Origin: CAMDPA01 sp963825625
GTDB lineage: Bacteria; Pseudomonadota; Alphaproteobacteria; Rhizobiales; Hyphomicrobiaceae
Length of the DNA: 64,000 nucleotides
Direction: 5' to 3'
Assembly (NCBI GenBank): GCA_963825625.1
Contig: CAWGUF010000009.1
Coordinates: 1-64,000, forward strand
Below, piece after piece: positions 1 through 7,410 of the stretch. Each line of letters begins with the position of its first letter. The stretch's first letter is position 1. The notes under the pieces were generated by a model. The model made no database searches, was not told the origin of the DNA, and saw only the letters and a list, made by a program, of their open reading frames with translations. The position numbers and the translations under genes are program-made.

Positions 1-2
1 TT

Positions 3-209
3 GCTCTCACAAGGAAGAACGCGCTCTTCGCCGGCCATGACCGCGGCGCCGAAGGCTGGGCGATGATCGCCTCGCTCCTTGAGACCTGCAAGCTCAACGG
101 CGTCGATCCGCTGGCCTGGACCACCGACGTCCTGACCAAGCTCGTCAACCGCTGGCCGGCCTCTCGCATCGACGAGCTGATGCCCTGGGCCTACGCGAAA
201 ACCACTTGA
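3..209 (+). CDS. IS66-family transposase TnpC, C-terminal part (5' truncated by window edge)
   Basis: Reading frame 3 is open from the window edge to TGA at 207-209 and encodes about 68 residues. It contains the typical IS66 TnpC C-terminal pattern: an ALTRKN-like start, AGHDRGAEGWAMIASL, then the closing block DPLAWTTDVLTKLVNRWP and SRIDELMPWAYAK. In complete transposases this block follows the DDE catalytic domain and ends the protein, so the stop is natural. The start lies outside the window. It is too short to judge whether the full gene is functional. Confidence 0.8.
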   Translation, partial: ALTRKNALFAGHDRGAEGWAMIASLLETCKLNGVDPLAWTTDVLTKLVNRWPASRIDELMPWAYAKTT

Positions 210-220
210 GCCGGCGTCCA

Positions 221-243
221 GGTGGGGTGGCTGGCCCGCTTAC
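221..243. repeat. IS66 right terminal inverted repeat
   Basis: The segment reads toward ...CCCGCTTAC at its outer end, so its reverse complement begins GTAAGCGGG, the expected style of an IS66 terminal repeat. It lies 12 bases after the transposase stop. The next bases (244 onward) are unrelated recombinase coding sequence, which places the boundary of the element here. Confidence 0.55.
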
Positions 244-400
244 GCTGCGTCGGACGAAGGCAGTGTTGATCTACCGGCGAACAGGAAATCTTCGGGCTGT
301 CCAACTTTTGCTCGGCCATTCGAAGATTGAATTGACCGTCCGATATCTTGGCATCGAGGTCGATGACGCGATCGAACTGGCGGAGAAGATCGAAATCTGA
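244..400 (+). pseudogene. Tyrosine recombinase (phage integrase) C-terminal remnant
   Basis: An open frame ending at TGA 398-400 encodes the end of a tyrosine recombinase: TKAVLIYRRTGNLRAVQLLL, then LGHSKIELTVRYLGIEVDDA. This matches the family's LGH-S-TVRY block, in which the His and the nucleophilic Tyr (RYLG) are catalytic. Everything upstream, including the first catalytic Arg, is missing because the IS66 end directly precedes it. It is therefore a decayed fragment marking an old mobile region. No start codon is assigned; the frame simply continues out of the IS. Confidence 0.7.
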
Positions 401-676
401 GCTTCGACGCGATCCCCCCGATTGCAGACATGGTCGGCGTCGCATTCTGCGGCGCCGATCGCCAAGGCTCCGAGGTCGGCTATTGGGATCTTGCAGCTTT
501 CGCCAAAAATGGGGACAGCGATCATTTTCCGTGGGGGTGATGGGAATTCGCTCGCAGCGATGGGAGAATGGTCGCTGGCCCGGGCTTGCTGTCGTCCCTA
601 TTTCGCTGTCGCACATTGACATGGGGGCGGGGGGTGGTCATGACGGCGGTCGCAACACCACCGCCAGCAGGACACG
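401..676. other. Non-coding remnant sequence, no supported gene
   Basis: Several short frames cross this stretch on both strands but none has a convincing start signal, domain or codon bias, and they overlap each other. It follows the IS/integrase debris and is probably part of the same decayed mobile region. No repeat or terminator was recognised here. Confidence 0.4.
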
Positions 677-1588
677 ATGCCGACATCATCTCCCTTGCCG
701 CCTTCGCAACGTAACCTGCCGATCGGGCCGGAGCTGTTTCTCGATCACATCGGGCACTTCGTGGCTGATCCGGAAGCGGCGTCGCGGGCGTTGCAGCGGG
801 CCGGGTTCGCGCCGACGCCGATCTCGGTGCAGATCAATCCCGATCCGGCCGGCGGGCCGCCGAAGCTGACCGGCACCGGCAACACCTGCGTGATGCTGGA
901 GCGGGGCTATCTGGAGTTTCTCTACAAGACGGCCGATACGCCGCTGGGGCGCGAGTTCGACACTTCGGCGGCGCGATACAGCGGCGTGCATCTGGCGGCG
1001 TTCGCGATCGATGATCCGCCGCTGCAACATGCGCGTATCGCCAATGCCGGCTTCAAGGTGCAGCCGCTGGTCACGATGGAGCGGCCGGTGGAGACCGAGG
1101 CCGGGCCGGACAAGGCAGGGTTCTGGATCGTTCGCGTCGAGGCCGGGCAGATGCCGGAAGGGCGCATCCAGATGCTGCGGCATATGACGGAGCATACGGT
1201 GTGGCAGCCGCGCTGGCTGTCGCATCCGAACACGGCGGTGGCGCTGACCTCGCTCACCATCGTGGAGCAAGACGTGGCGGAGGCGGCGGACCGGTTCGCG
1301 CGGCTGCTCGGGCATCCGGCGGCGAGGACGGACGCGGGCATGGTGATATCGCTGGATCGCGGTGTCGTGGAACTCGTGTCCGCGGATGCTTGGCGGGCAC
1401 GGTGGCCGGAGCTGGCTGCGCCGGATCTGCCGTACATGGGGGCCTATGGCCTTGCGGTGCGTTCGCTGGCAAAGGCGGCCGAGGTGATGCGGGCAGGCGG
1501 CCTCAGAGTGGAGGAGCGGGACGGCCGGCTGGCGGTCCGGTTCCCGGCCGAGGCCGGCGACGGGATATGGCTGCTTGAACAGGCGTGA
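677..1588 (+). CDS. Glyoxalase-like / VOC-fold domain protein
   Basis: A 303-residue protein with two related halves of about 140 residues. The first begins near residue 20 with LFLDHIGHFVADPEAASRAL, the vicinal-oxygen-chelate opening; the second begins near residue 190 with NTAVALTSLTIVEQDVAEAA. It resembles the Glyoxalase-like domain family, whose members are mostly uncharacterised metal-dependent or substrate-binding proteins. No signal peptide or membrane segment is visible, so it is probably cytoplasmic. The neighbour downstream is a UbiB kinase 91 bases away with its own start signal. The substrate cannot be inferred. Confidence 0.8.
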   Translation: MPTSSPLPPSQRNLPIGPELFLDHIGHFVADPEAASRALQRAGFAPTPISVQINPDPAGGPPKLTGTGNTCVMLERGYLEFLYKTADTPLGREFDTSAARYSGVHLAAFAIDDPPLQHARIANAGFKVQPLVTMERPVETEAGPDKAGFWIVRVEAGQMPEGRIQMLRHMTEHTVWQPRWLSHPNTAVALTSLTIVEQDVAEAADRFARLLGHPAARTDAGMVISLDRGVVELVSADAWRARWPELAAPDLPYMGAYGLAVRSLAKAAEVMRAGGLRVEERDGRLAVRFPAEAGDGIWLLEQA

Positions 1589-1679
1589 GGCGGCGGGCCG
1601 CGCGATGTGACGCGCTTTACGGCGCGGCCCGGGCTGCCGATATGTTGGGTCCGGCTGTCAACCGCAGGAGTGCTTCCAG

Positions 1680-3044
1680 TTGGCCAACGACGACGAGCAG
1701 AACAGGTTTTCGGCACGCGCCGCGCGATATGTTCGCGTGGGCACGAATGTCGGCGCGGTGGCAGCACGCGTGGCCGGGCAGCGGTTTCTCGGCATCGAGC
1801 ACGACAGGTCGAAGAGTGCGGCGGACCTGGCAGCGGCGTTGGGGGGTCTCAAGGGACCGATGATGAAGGTCGCGCAGCTATTGTCGACGATCCCGGAGGC
1901 GCTGCCGCCGGAATATGCGCGGGAGCTGTCGCAACTGCAGAGCAATGCGCCGCCGATGGGGCCGGCGTTCGTGCGTCGGCGGATGATGGCGGAGCTGGGG
2001 GCTGACTGGCAGGGCCGGTTCAAGAGCTTCGCGCCGGAAGCGGCGGCGTCGGCCTCGCTGGGGCAGGTGCACCGCGCGGAAGCTCATGATGGACGGGTGC
2101 TGGCGTCCAAGCTGCAATATCCCGATATGCAGTCGGCGGTGGAGGCGGATCTCAATCAGCTCAAGATCGTGTTCTCGATCCATGCCCGGATGGATCCGGC
2201 GGTCGATACACGGGAGATCCTGACGGAGATTTCCGAGCGGTTGAGGGAGGAGCTCGATTACGAGCTGGAAGCGGCGCACATGAAGCTCTACGGCTTCATC
2301 TTCCAGGACGACGCGTTAATCCGGGTGCCGAAGGTGGAGCCGGAGCTGTCGACGCGGCGGCTGTTGACAATGAGCTGGCTCGATGGCCGGCCGCTGGTCG
2401 AGTACAAGGCATCACCGCTGGAGGATCGCAACGCGATCGCGCGGGCGATGTTCCGCGCCTGGTGGTATCCGTTCAGCCATTACGGCGTGATTCACGGCGA
2501 CCCGCATCTGGGCAACTATACGATTTTCGAGGCGGACGGCCGGGCGGCGGGGATCAACCTGCTCGATTATGGCTGCATCCGGACGTTCCGGACGCCGTTC
2601 GTGCAGGGGGTAATCGATCTCTACAACGGCCTGCTGAAGGGGGATAGAGATCTCGTCGTGCACGCCTACGAGACGTGGGGCTTCAAAGGGCTCACGAACG
2701 AGCTGATCGAGGCCATGAACATCTGGGCGCAGTTCATCTACGGGCCGCTGCTGGAAGATCGCGTGCGGCGCATCGCGGAAGGCACGACGCCGGGCGAGTA
2801 TGGGCGCAAGGAAGCGTTCACGGTGCACAAGGTCCTGAAGGAGAAGGGGCCGGTTACGGTGCCGCGCGAATTCGTGTTCATGGATCGGGCGGCGATCGGA
2901 CTGGGCGGGGTGTTCCTGCACCTGGACGCCTGCCACAACTGGTATACGCTGTTCAACGAAACGATCGAAGGCTTCCAGCTGGACGAGGTGAGCGCCCGGC
3001 AGGAGGCGGCTTTTGCGGTCACCGGGGTGCCGTTGCCGCGGTAG
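1680..3044 (+). CDS. ABC1/UbiB-family atypical kinase
   Basis: A 454-residue member of the ABC1/AarF/UbiB atypical kinase family, which in bacteria supports ubiquinone biosynthesis or lipid export. Visible motifs are a KxGQ-like N-terminal stretch (GGLKGPMMKVAQLL, near residue 60), ASLGQVHRAE, the lysine-containing strand ASKLQYPDM, the catalytic loop GVIHGDPHLGNY and the metal-binding NLLDYG. The start is TTG at 1680, chosen because AGGAG sits 10 bases upstream and the protein then begins at the expected point; an ATG-only call would truncate it. A quinone-related role is inferred from family membership only. Other UbiB paralogues may exist in the genome. Confidence 0.85.
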   Translation: MANDDEQNRFSARAARYVRVGTNVGAVAARVAGQRFLGIEHDRSKSAADLAAALGGLKGPMMKVAQLLSTIPEALPPEYARELSQLQSNAPPMGPAFVRRRMMAELGADWQGRFKSFAPEAAASASLGQVHRAEAHDGRVLASKLQYPDMQSAVEADLNQLKIVFSIHARMDPAVDTREILTEISERLREELDYELEAAHMKLYGFIFQDDALIRVPKVEPELSTRRLLTMSWLDGRPLVEYKASPLEDRNAIARAMFRAWWYPFSHYGVIHGDPHLGNYTIFEADGRAAGINLLDYGCIRTFRTPFVQGVIDLYNGLLKGDRDLVVHAYETWGFKGLTNELIEAMNIWAQFIYGPLLEDRVRRIAEGTTPGEYGRKEAFTVHKVLKEKGPVTVPREFVFMDRAAIGLGGVFLHLDACHNWYTLFNETIEGFQLDEVSARQEAAFAVTGVPLPR

Positions 3045-3161
3045 GGGCAGCCGGAATTGTGCAGTGCCCTGACACTATGAAAGCAGCATTTACCACTACG
3101 CAGGTTCTTTGCGGTATTATCAATTGTCCGTTTCATTGGTTTGCGAGTGGCGTTGTCATGA

Positions 3162-3590
3162 GTGGTGTTGCAACCAAGAGTGAGCAGAATTCGCCGACTG
3201 CAGAGGTTGGATGCGGCGAGCGGAAGGCTCGAAGCAGCCAAAGCCCGAAAGGCGGCAAACGATCATCGCTGGGCGAAGCGCAAACTCGCGGGCCTCACCG
3301 GGTTCATCGTGTCGGATCGCCTGAGCCAGTCAATCCGCTGCACAGTTTGTGACACCTCCTCGTCTGGCGCGCTGATCGAGCTTGCCGCCGACGACAGGCA
3401 ATCGCTCGCGAGTGCCACAGAGCTGCCCGATCGCTTCACGCTGGTGATGCAGCGCTATCGGGAGCGCACGGACGTCGAGTGCGTGGTGGTGCGGCGCATG
3501 GGCATGCAAGTCGGCGTCAGATTTGTCTCGCAATTCATGACCGTTGAGACTGGCTATCGCTCCTATGCCGCGCGGAAACCGGGTGGCTGA
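3162..3590 (+). CDS. PilZ-domain protein
   Basis: A 142-residue protein whose second half carries a PilZ-like core: CTVCDTSSSGALIEL (the D-x-S-x-x-G element) followed by the strands LVMQRYRERTDVECVVVRR and MGVRF-type ending MQVGVRFVSQF. PilZ domains bind cyclic di-GMP. The usual upstream RxxxR anchor is not clear, so ligand binding is uncertain. The basic N-terminus is predicted to be flexible. The start at GTG 3162 is the longest option; later GTG codons are possible. It stands alone, followed by a palindromic repeat. Confidence 0.65.
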   Translation: MVLQPRVSRIRRLQRLDAASGRLEAAKARKAANDHRWAKRKLAGLTGFIVSDRLSQSIRCTVCDTSSSGALIELAADDRQSLASATELPDRFTLVMQRYRERTDVECVVVRRMGMQVGVRFVSQFMTVETGYRSYAARKPGG

Positions 3591-3699
3591 GCCCCACAGC
3601 CTGAGTCTTCTGGCGGCCGACAAAGCCGTCACGCGTGCTGGACGTCACAGTGTGACGGGGAAATCGGCAATCAGTGATTGAAGCGAGTGATTCTCTCAT

Positions 3700-3868
3700 C
3701 TAGGGTTCCGGTTCTGAGATTTGCCTCCCTGTGCCGCCAGGTTCCGAGCAAATGTCAGAACCATGAGGAACACTAGCAAGTCCATGAGTCTAGTGTAGCT
3801 TTTGCACCTGGCGTTTGGTCAAGAGCCTCGCCGCGAGTGGGTACCAAACGTAAGGTGCGCTACACTAG
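3700..3868. repeat. CTAG-bounded double-palindrome element, copy 1 (reverse orientation)
   Basis: Two adjacent imperfect palindromes, 3700-3776 and 3790-3868, each begin and end with CTAG and are separated by 13 bases. The first contains GTTCCGGTTCTGA...GAACCATGAGGAACAC; the second contains TGTAGCTTTTGCACC...GGTGCGCTACA. The same arrangement in opposite orientation occurs at 36954-37122 (also 169 bp) and 60003-60169, and the first palindrome alone at 41060-41128. All copies are intergenic. It behaves like a non-autonomous miniature element or REP-type sequence; no transposase was seen for it in the window. Confidence 0.85.
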
Positions 3869-3918
3869 CTTGGTTGGCATCAGCGCCGACATGAGCGGTT
3901 TGGACCGAGGGAGCACGA

Positions 3919-4044
3919 ATGCCGCCGAATGTGCTCGACAAGACAGAGGCTGCGATCCGGCAGCCGGAAATCATTTTTGCGCTCGTGATTTGCTGCGTCT
4001 CCGGTTTCATCGTTGGGGTGGCAACGACGCTGCTGCTGGTGTGA
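3919..4044 (+). CDS. Small single-span membrane peptide (hypothetical)
   Basis: A 41-residue frame from ATG 3919 to TGA 4042-4044, preceded by a purine-rich CGAGGGAG segment at a suitable distance. It consists of a short polar head (MPPNVLDKTEAAIRQPE) and one clear hydrophobic span (IIFALVICCVSGFIVGVATT), then LLLV. It lies between a repeat element and murJ. The ribosome-binding site and the clean transmembrane composition support translation, but there is no recognised family and small frames arise by chance. Confidence 0.4.
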   Translation: MPPNVLDKTEAAIRQPEIIFALVICCVSGFIVGVATTLLLV

Positions 4045-4132
4045 CGATAATCGTTCAGGGCTTGATCGGCCCTTTGGCGCTTGCCAAGCGCAAGCTTGCC
4101 AGAGCAAGGCGGCTCGGCTACTCCGGCGAACC

Positions 4133-5719
4133 ATGAGGCTCTACCGCGCTTTTGCCACCGTCGGCGGCCTGACAATGCTCAGCCGCGTGCTCGGTTTTCT
4201 TCGGGATATCATGATCGCCGCGGTGCTGGGCTCCGGGGTGGTGGCCGACGCCTTCTTCGTCGCCTTCAGATTTCCCAATCTCTTCAGACGACTGTTCGGG
4301 GAAGGCGCATTCAATGCGGCATTCGTGCCGCTATTTGCCAAGCGGTTGGAGGGCGAAGGACGGGACGCCGCGCGGGCGTTCGCGGCGGAGGCAATGTCGG
4401 GCCTGCTGCTGATCCTGATGGTGCTGACGGCAGCATGCATGATCGGCATGCCATGGTTGATGTACGTCATTGCTCCGGGCTTTGCCGAAAATCCGCAGAA
4501 GTTCGATCTTGCCGTGCTGCTGTCGCAGATCGCGTTCCCTTATCTTGCCTGCATGTCGCTGGTGGCGCTGTTGTCCGGCGTGCTCAATTCGCTGGGCCGG
4601 TTCTGGGAAAGCTCGGCCGTATCCGTGCTGCTCAACCTGACGCTGATCGCGGCGATGATGACTGCCATCGGCCTGGGCTATCGCAACGATCCGGGCGCAG
4701 GCGTGGTGCTGGCCTGGGGCGTATTCGTCGCCGGTGTTCTACAACTTCTGTTGCTGGTGGACGGTGCGCGACGGGCGGGGATGCTGCCGCGTCTCGTCCG
4801 GCCGCGCTGGAGCGAGGGAATGAAGCGGCTGGTTGCCCTTGGCATTCCGGGGCTCATCGCGGGCGGGATCACGCAGATCAACATCCTGATCGGCACGGTG
4901 ATCGCCTCGATGCAGGCGGGTGCCGTCTCACATTTGTATTACGCCGACCGAATCTATGAGCTGCCATTGGCCATCGTTGGCATCGCGGTCGGTGTCGTGC
5001 TGCTGCCGGCGGTTGCGCGCAGTGTACGCGCAGGCGACACGGAGGCGGTGATGAAAAGCCAGAATCGCAGTCTGGAATTCGCAATGATGCTCACGGTGCC
5101 GGCGGCGGTGGCGCTTGCTACAGTGCCGTTGCCTATCGTCACGGTGCTGTTCGAGCGCGGCGCCTATACGGCGCAGGACACGCTGGCGACGGCCTCGGCC
5201 TTGGCGATATTCGCGCTGGGCCTGCCTGCTTTCGTGATGATCAAGGTGTTTTCGCCGGCGTTCTTCGCGCGGGAGGATACGCGGACGCCGATGTTCTATG
5301 CGGGGATCAGTTTGACGGCCAATACCGCCGGCTCAGCGGGGCTGTTCTTCGTGTTCCGGGACGCCGGGATCATGCCGCATCTGGGCATTGCGGTTGCGAC
5401 CAGCCTTGGTGGCTGGCTCAATGCGGTGCTGTTGTGGCGGGGGCTCAAGGCGCGCGGGTACTTCGAGTCCGACCATCAATTGAGGGCGAATTTGCCTCGT
5501 ATCCTGCTGGCCAGCCTGGCGATGGGCGGAGGCCTGGTCGTGATGGCGGACCTGCTGGCGCCGTGGTGGGGTGCGGGAAGCCATTTCTGGTATCGTCTGC
5601 CGGCGCTGACGGCACTGGTTGCAGGCGGGGGCATCATCTATTTCGTGCTTGCGATTGGACTTGGTGCGCTCAACACGCGGATGCTGCGTGAGGCCTTGTC
5701 GCGAGGGGCCGCACAATGA
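4133..5719 (+). CDS. murJ: Lipid II flippase MurJ
   Basis: A 528-residue polytopic inner-membrane protein of the MurJ/MviN family, which moves lipid II across the membrane during peptidoglycan synthesis. The N-terminus MRLYRAFATVGGLTMLSRVL and GFLRDIMIAAVLGSG followed by ADAFFVAFRFPNLFRRLFGE is the family signature, and the rest is about 14 hydrophobic spans. The frame extends upstream to 4013, but the family's usual start is ATG 4133, which is used here. The following gene starts 46 bases downstream. The frame is intact, unlike several of its neighbours. Confidence 0.95.
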   Translation: MRLYRAFATVGGLTMLSRVLGFLRDIMIAAVLGSGVVADAFFVAFRFPNLFRRLFGEGAFNAAFVPLFAKRLEGEGRDAARAFAAEAMSGLLLILMVLTAACMIGMPWLMYVIAPGFAENPQKFDLAVLLSQIAFPYLACMSLVALLSGVLNSLGRFWESSAVSVLLNLTLIAAMMTAIGLGYRNDPGAGVVLAWGVFVAGVLQLLLLVDGARRAGMLPRLVRPRWSEGMKRLVALGIPGLIAGGITQINILIGTVIASMQAGAVSHLYYADRIYELPLAIVGIAVGVVLLPAVARSVRAGDTEAVMKSQNRSLEFAMMLTVPAAVALATVPLPIVTVLFERGAYTAQDTLATASALAIFALGLPAFVMIKVFSPAFFAREDTRTPMFYAGISLTANTAGSAGLFFVFRDAGIMPHLGIAVATSLGGWLNAVLLWRGLKARGYFESDHQLRANLPRILLASLAMGGGLVVMADLLAPWWGAGSHFWYRLPALTALVAGGGIIYFVLAIGLGALNTRMLREALSRGAAQ

Positions 5720-5765
5720 CGTGTGATCGGCCATTTTCCGGGGAAAGGGGACAGGTGCTGCCGGT

Positions 5766-6422
5766 ATGACATGGAAATCTGTACTCCAGTCCCTCGGCAA
5801 CGCGCTTGGGCTCGGCTCCGGTCAGCGCGATCATGTCAACCGGGCGACGTTCACCGCGGCAGTCATTGCCTTATCGGCAAAGCTCAGCAAGTCTGACGGC
5901 GTATCGTTGCAGGTCGAGGAGGAGACATTCAGACGGCTGTTTCCTGTCGAGGAAAGCCAGGAGAAGCATGTCGGCCGGCTTTATGCGCTGGCCGGACAGG
6001 ATGTGGCCGGTTTCGAGAGCTATGCCAAAGAGATCGCTGAGGCGCTGGTCGAGGAGCCGGCGCTGAAGCAGGACATCTTCGATGCTCTTCTGCATATTGC
6101 GTCGGCGGATGGGGTTCTGCACGAGGCCGAGGATGAGTTTCTGTCGCAGGTGGCGACGATTTTCGGCTATTCGGCCTCGAAATACCGTGCGATGCGTGCA
6201 CGTTTCGTCCAGGATGCAGACGATCCTTACGTCGTCATCGGCATGAGCCGGGATGCGAGCAACGAGGCGTTGAGGACAAAATATCTGCGACTGGTGCGAG
6301 AGAACCATCCCGATGCGCTGGCGGCCAAGGGTCTGGGTGCGGAGTTGAAGGACCTGGCAGGCCGGAAGCTCGCCAAAATCAACGCTGCCTGGGATCAGAT
6401 CGAGCGTGAGAGAGGGCTCTAG
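5766..6422 (+). CDS. TerB-DnaJ domain protein (DjlA-like co-chaperone)
   Basis: A 218-residue soluble protein with an N-terminal tellurite-resistance TerB-like helical domain (about residues 20-140) and a C-terminal J domain (about 150-215) carrying the HPD tripeptide in RENHPDALAAKGL that stimulates DnaK ATPase. This is the DjlA-type layout, but without the N-terminal membrane anchor of E. coli DjlA. Its stop is directly followed by the ATG of the AmiD-like gene, so the two are probably co-transcribed. The role is likely specialised DnaK recruitment; the client is unknown. Confidence 0.85.
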   Translation: MTWKSVLQSLGNALGLGSGQRDHVNRATFTAAVIALSAKLSKSDGVSLQVEEETFRRLFPVEESQEKHVGRLYALAGQDVAGFESYAKEIAEALVEEPALKQDIFDALLHIASADGVLHEAEDEFLSQVATIFGYSASKYRAMRARFVQDADDPYVVIGMSRDASNEALRTKYLRLVRENHPDALAAKGLGAELKDLAGRKLAKINAAWDQIERERGL

Positions 6423-7229
6423 ATGCAGACGCTGGTGGTGCCCGACAGCGCGCTGGTGGCAGACGTATATGCTTCTCCCAACATCGGCCCGCGCAATCGC
6501 GGACTGCGGCCTACGCTGATCGTGATGCATTATACAGGCCTGCCAACAGTGGAACGGTCGATAGAGGTTCTCGCCGATCCGCGCTGCAAGGTGTCGTGTC
6601 ATTATGTCGTGGCCGAGGACGGCCGGATCACGCAGATGGTCGCGGAGGACATGCGGGCCTGGCATGCCGGCGTATCGAGCTGGCACGGCGAGACCGACAT
6701 CAACTCGTGCTCGATCGGCATAGAGATTCAAAACCCAGGCCACAGCGAGGGATATCCGGACTTTCCACAGCGGCAGATGGATGCGGTGCGCGACCTGTGC
6801 CTCGATATCATTGGGCGGCACCATCATATCCGGCCGGAGGGGGTTCTGGCGCACTCAGACGTAGCGCCGTTGCGCAAGGCGGATCCGGGCGAGAAATTCG
6901 ATTGGGCGTGGCTTGCTGCGTGCGGCATCGGGCATTGGGTGGCGCCGGAACCCGTGGAGGTCGGGCGGGTCAGCGATGTTCTGGAAGGCGATGTCCTGGA
7001 GCAAGGCGCCTCAGGTGAGCGTGTGGTGCGGATGCAGCAGAAGCTGGCGGATTACGGCTATGGGATCGCGCCGACAGGCCGGTTCGAAGAGGCTGATACA
7101 TTCGTCGTGCGGGCGTTCCAGCGCCATTTCCGGCCCGGACTGGTGGACAGCAGGTTCGACAGGTCCTGCGCCGTGACGCTGGATAGGCTGCTGGCGGCGC
7201 TGCCAGGACAGCCGGCAGGCATTGCGTAA
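6423..7229 (+). CDS. N-acetylmuramoyl-L-alanine amidase (AmiD/AmpD-like, Amidase_2 with peptidoglycan-binding domain)
   Basis: A 268-residue zinc amidase that cleaves the bond between MurNAc and L-alanine in peptidoglycan or its fragments. The Amidase_2 domain covers about residues 20-170: LIVMHYTGLP carries the first zinc His, INSCSIGIEIQN is the core strand, and VLAHSDVAPLRKADPGEKFD supplies the last ligands and Lys. A PG_binding_1-like repeat follows at about 195-260 (ERVVRMQQKLADYGYG). No signal peptide is visible, so a cytoplasmic recycling role (AmpD-like) is as likely as a periplasmic one. The start abuts the preceding stop. Confidence 0.85.
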   Translation: MQTLVVPDSALVADVYASPNIGPRNRGLRPTLIVMHYTGLPTVERSIEVLADPRCKVSCHYVVAEDGRITQMVAEDMRAWHAGVSSWHGETDINSCSIGIEIQNPGHSEGYPDFPQRQMDAVRDLCLDIIGRHHHIRPEGVLAHSDVAPLRKADPGEKFDWAWLAACGIGHWVAPEPVEVGRVSDVLEGDVLEQGASGERVVRMQQKLADYGYGIAPTGRFEEADTFVVRAFQRHFRPGLVDSRFDRSCAVTLDRLLAALPGQPAGIA

Positions 7230-7410
7230 CCTCGTTATTGAAACTGCAACGCTCCACGGCTAAGAGTGTCGGCCATGTTGCAACGCCGCGAATCGCTGAT
7301 CACCGTGCGAATTATATGCCCGGTCGCCTGAGGGCGTCCGGGACTGTGCGATGCTGCGGGCATCGCTCGACAGCGCAACGTCATGATCAGCTTCATCCGA
7401 TGGCCTTCCG

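Larger units (their letters stand above)
1..243 (+). mobile_element. Right end of an IS66-family insertion sequence
   Basis: The window opens inside an IS66-type element. The tail of its TnpC transposase runs to base 209, and a GTAAG-type terminal inverted repeat, read inward from the right, lies at 221-243. Starting directly after the repeat is the remnant of a tyrosine recombinase, so the element appears to have landed in or beside that gene. The left end and target duplication lie outside the window and cannot be checked. IS66 elements characteristically have GTAA-ended terminal repeats; the right-end match here is by eye. Confidence 0.65.

Noticed and set aside
3700..3868. CRISPR array
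   Set aside because: There are only two palindromes with different sequences and no regular spacers; it matches the dispersed double-palindrome family.
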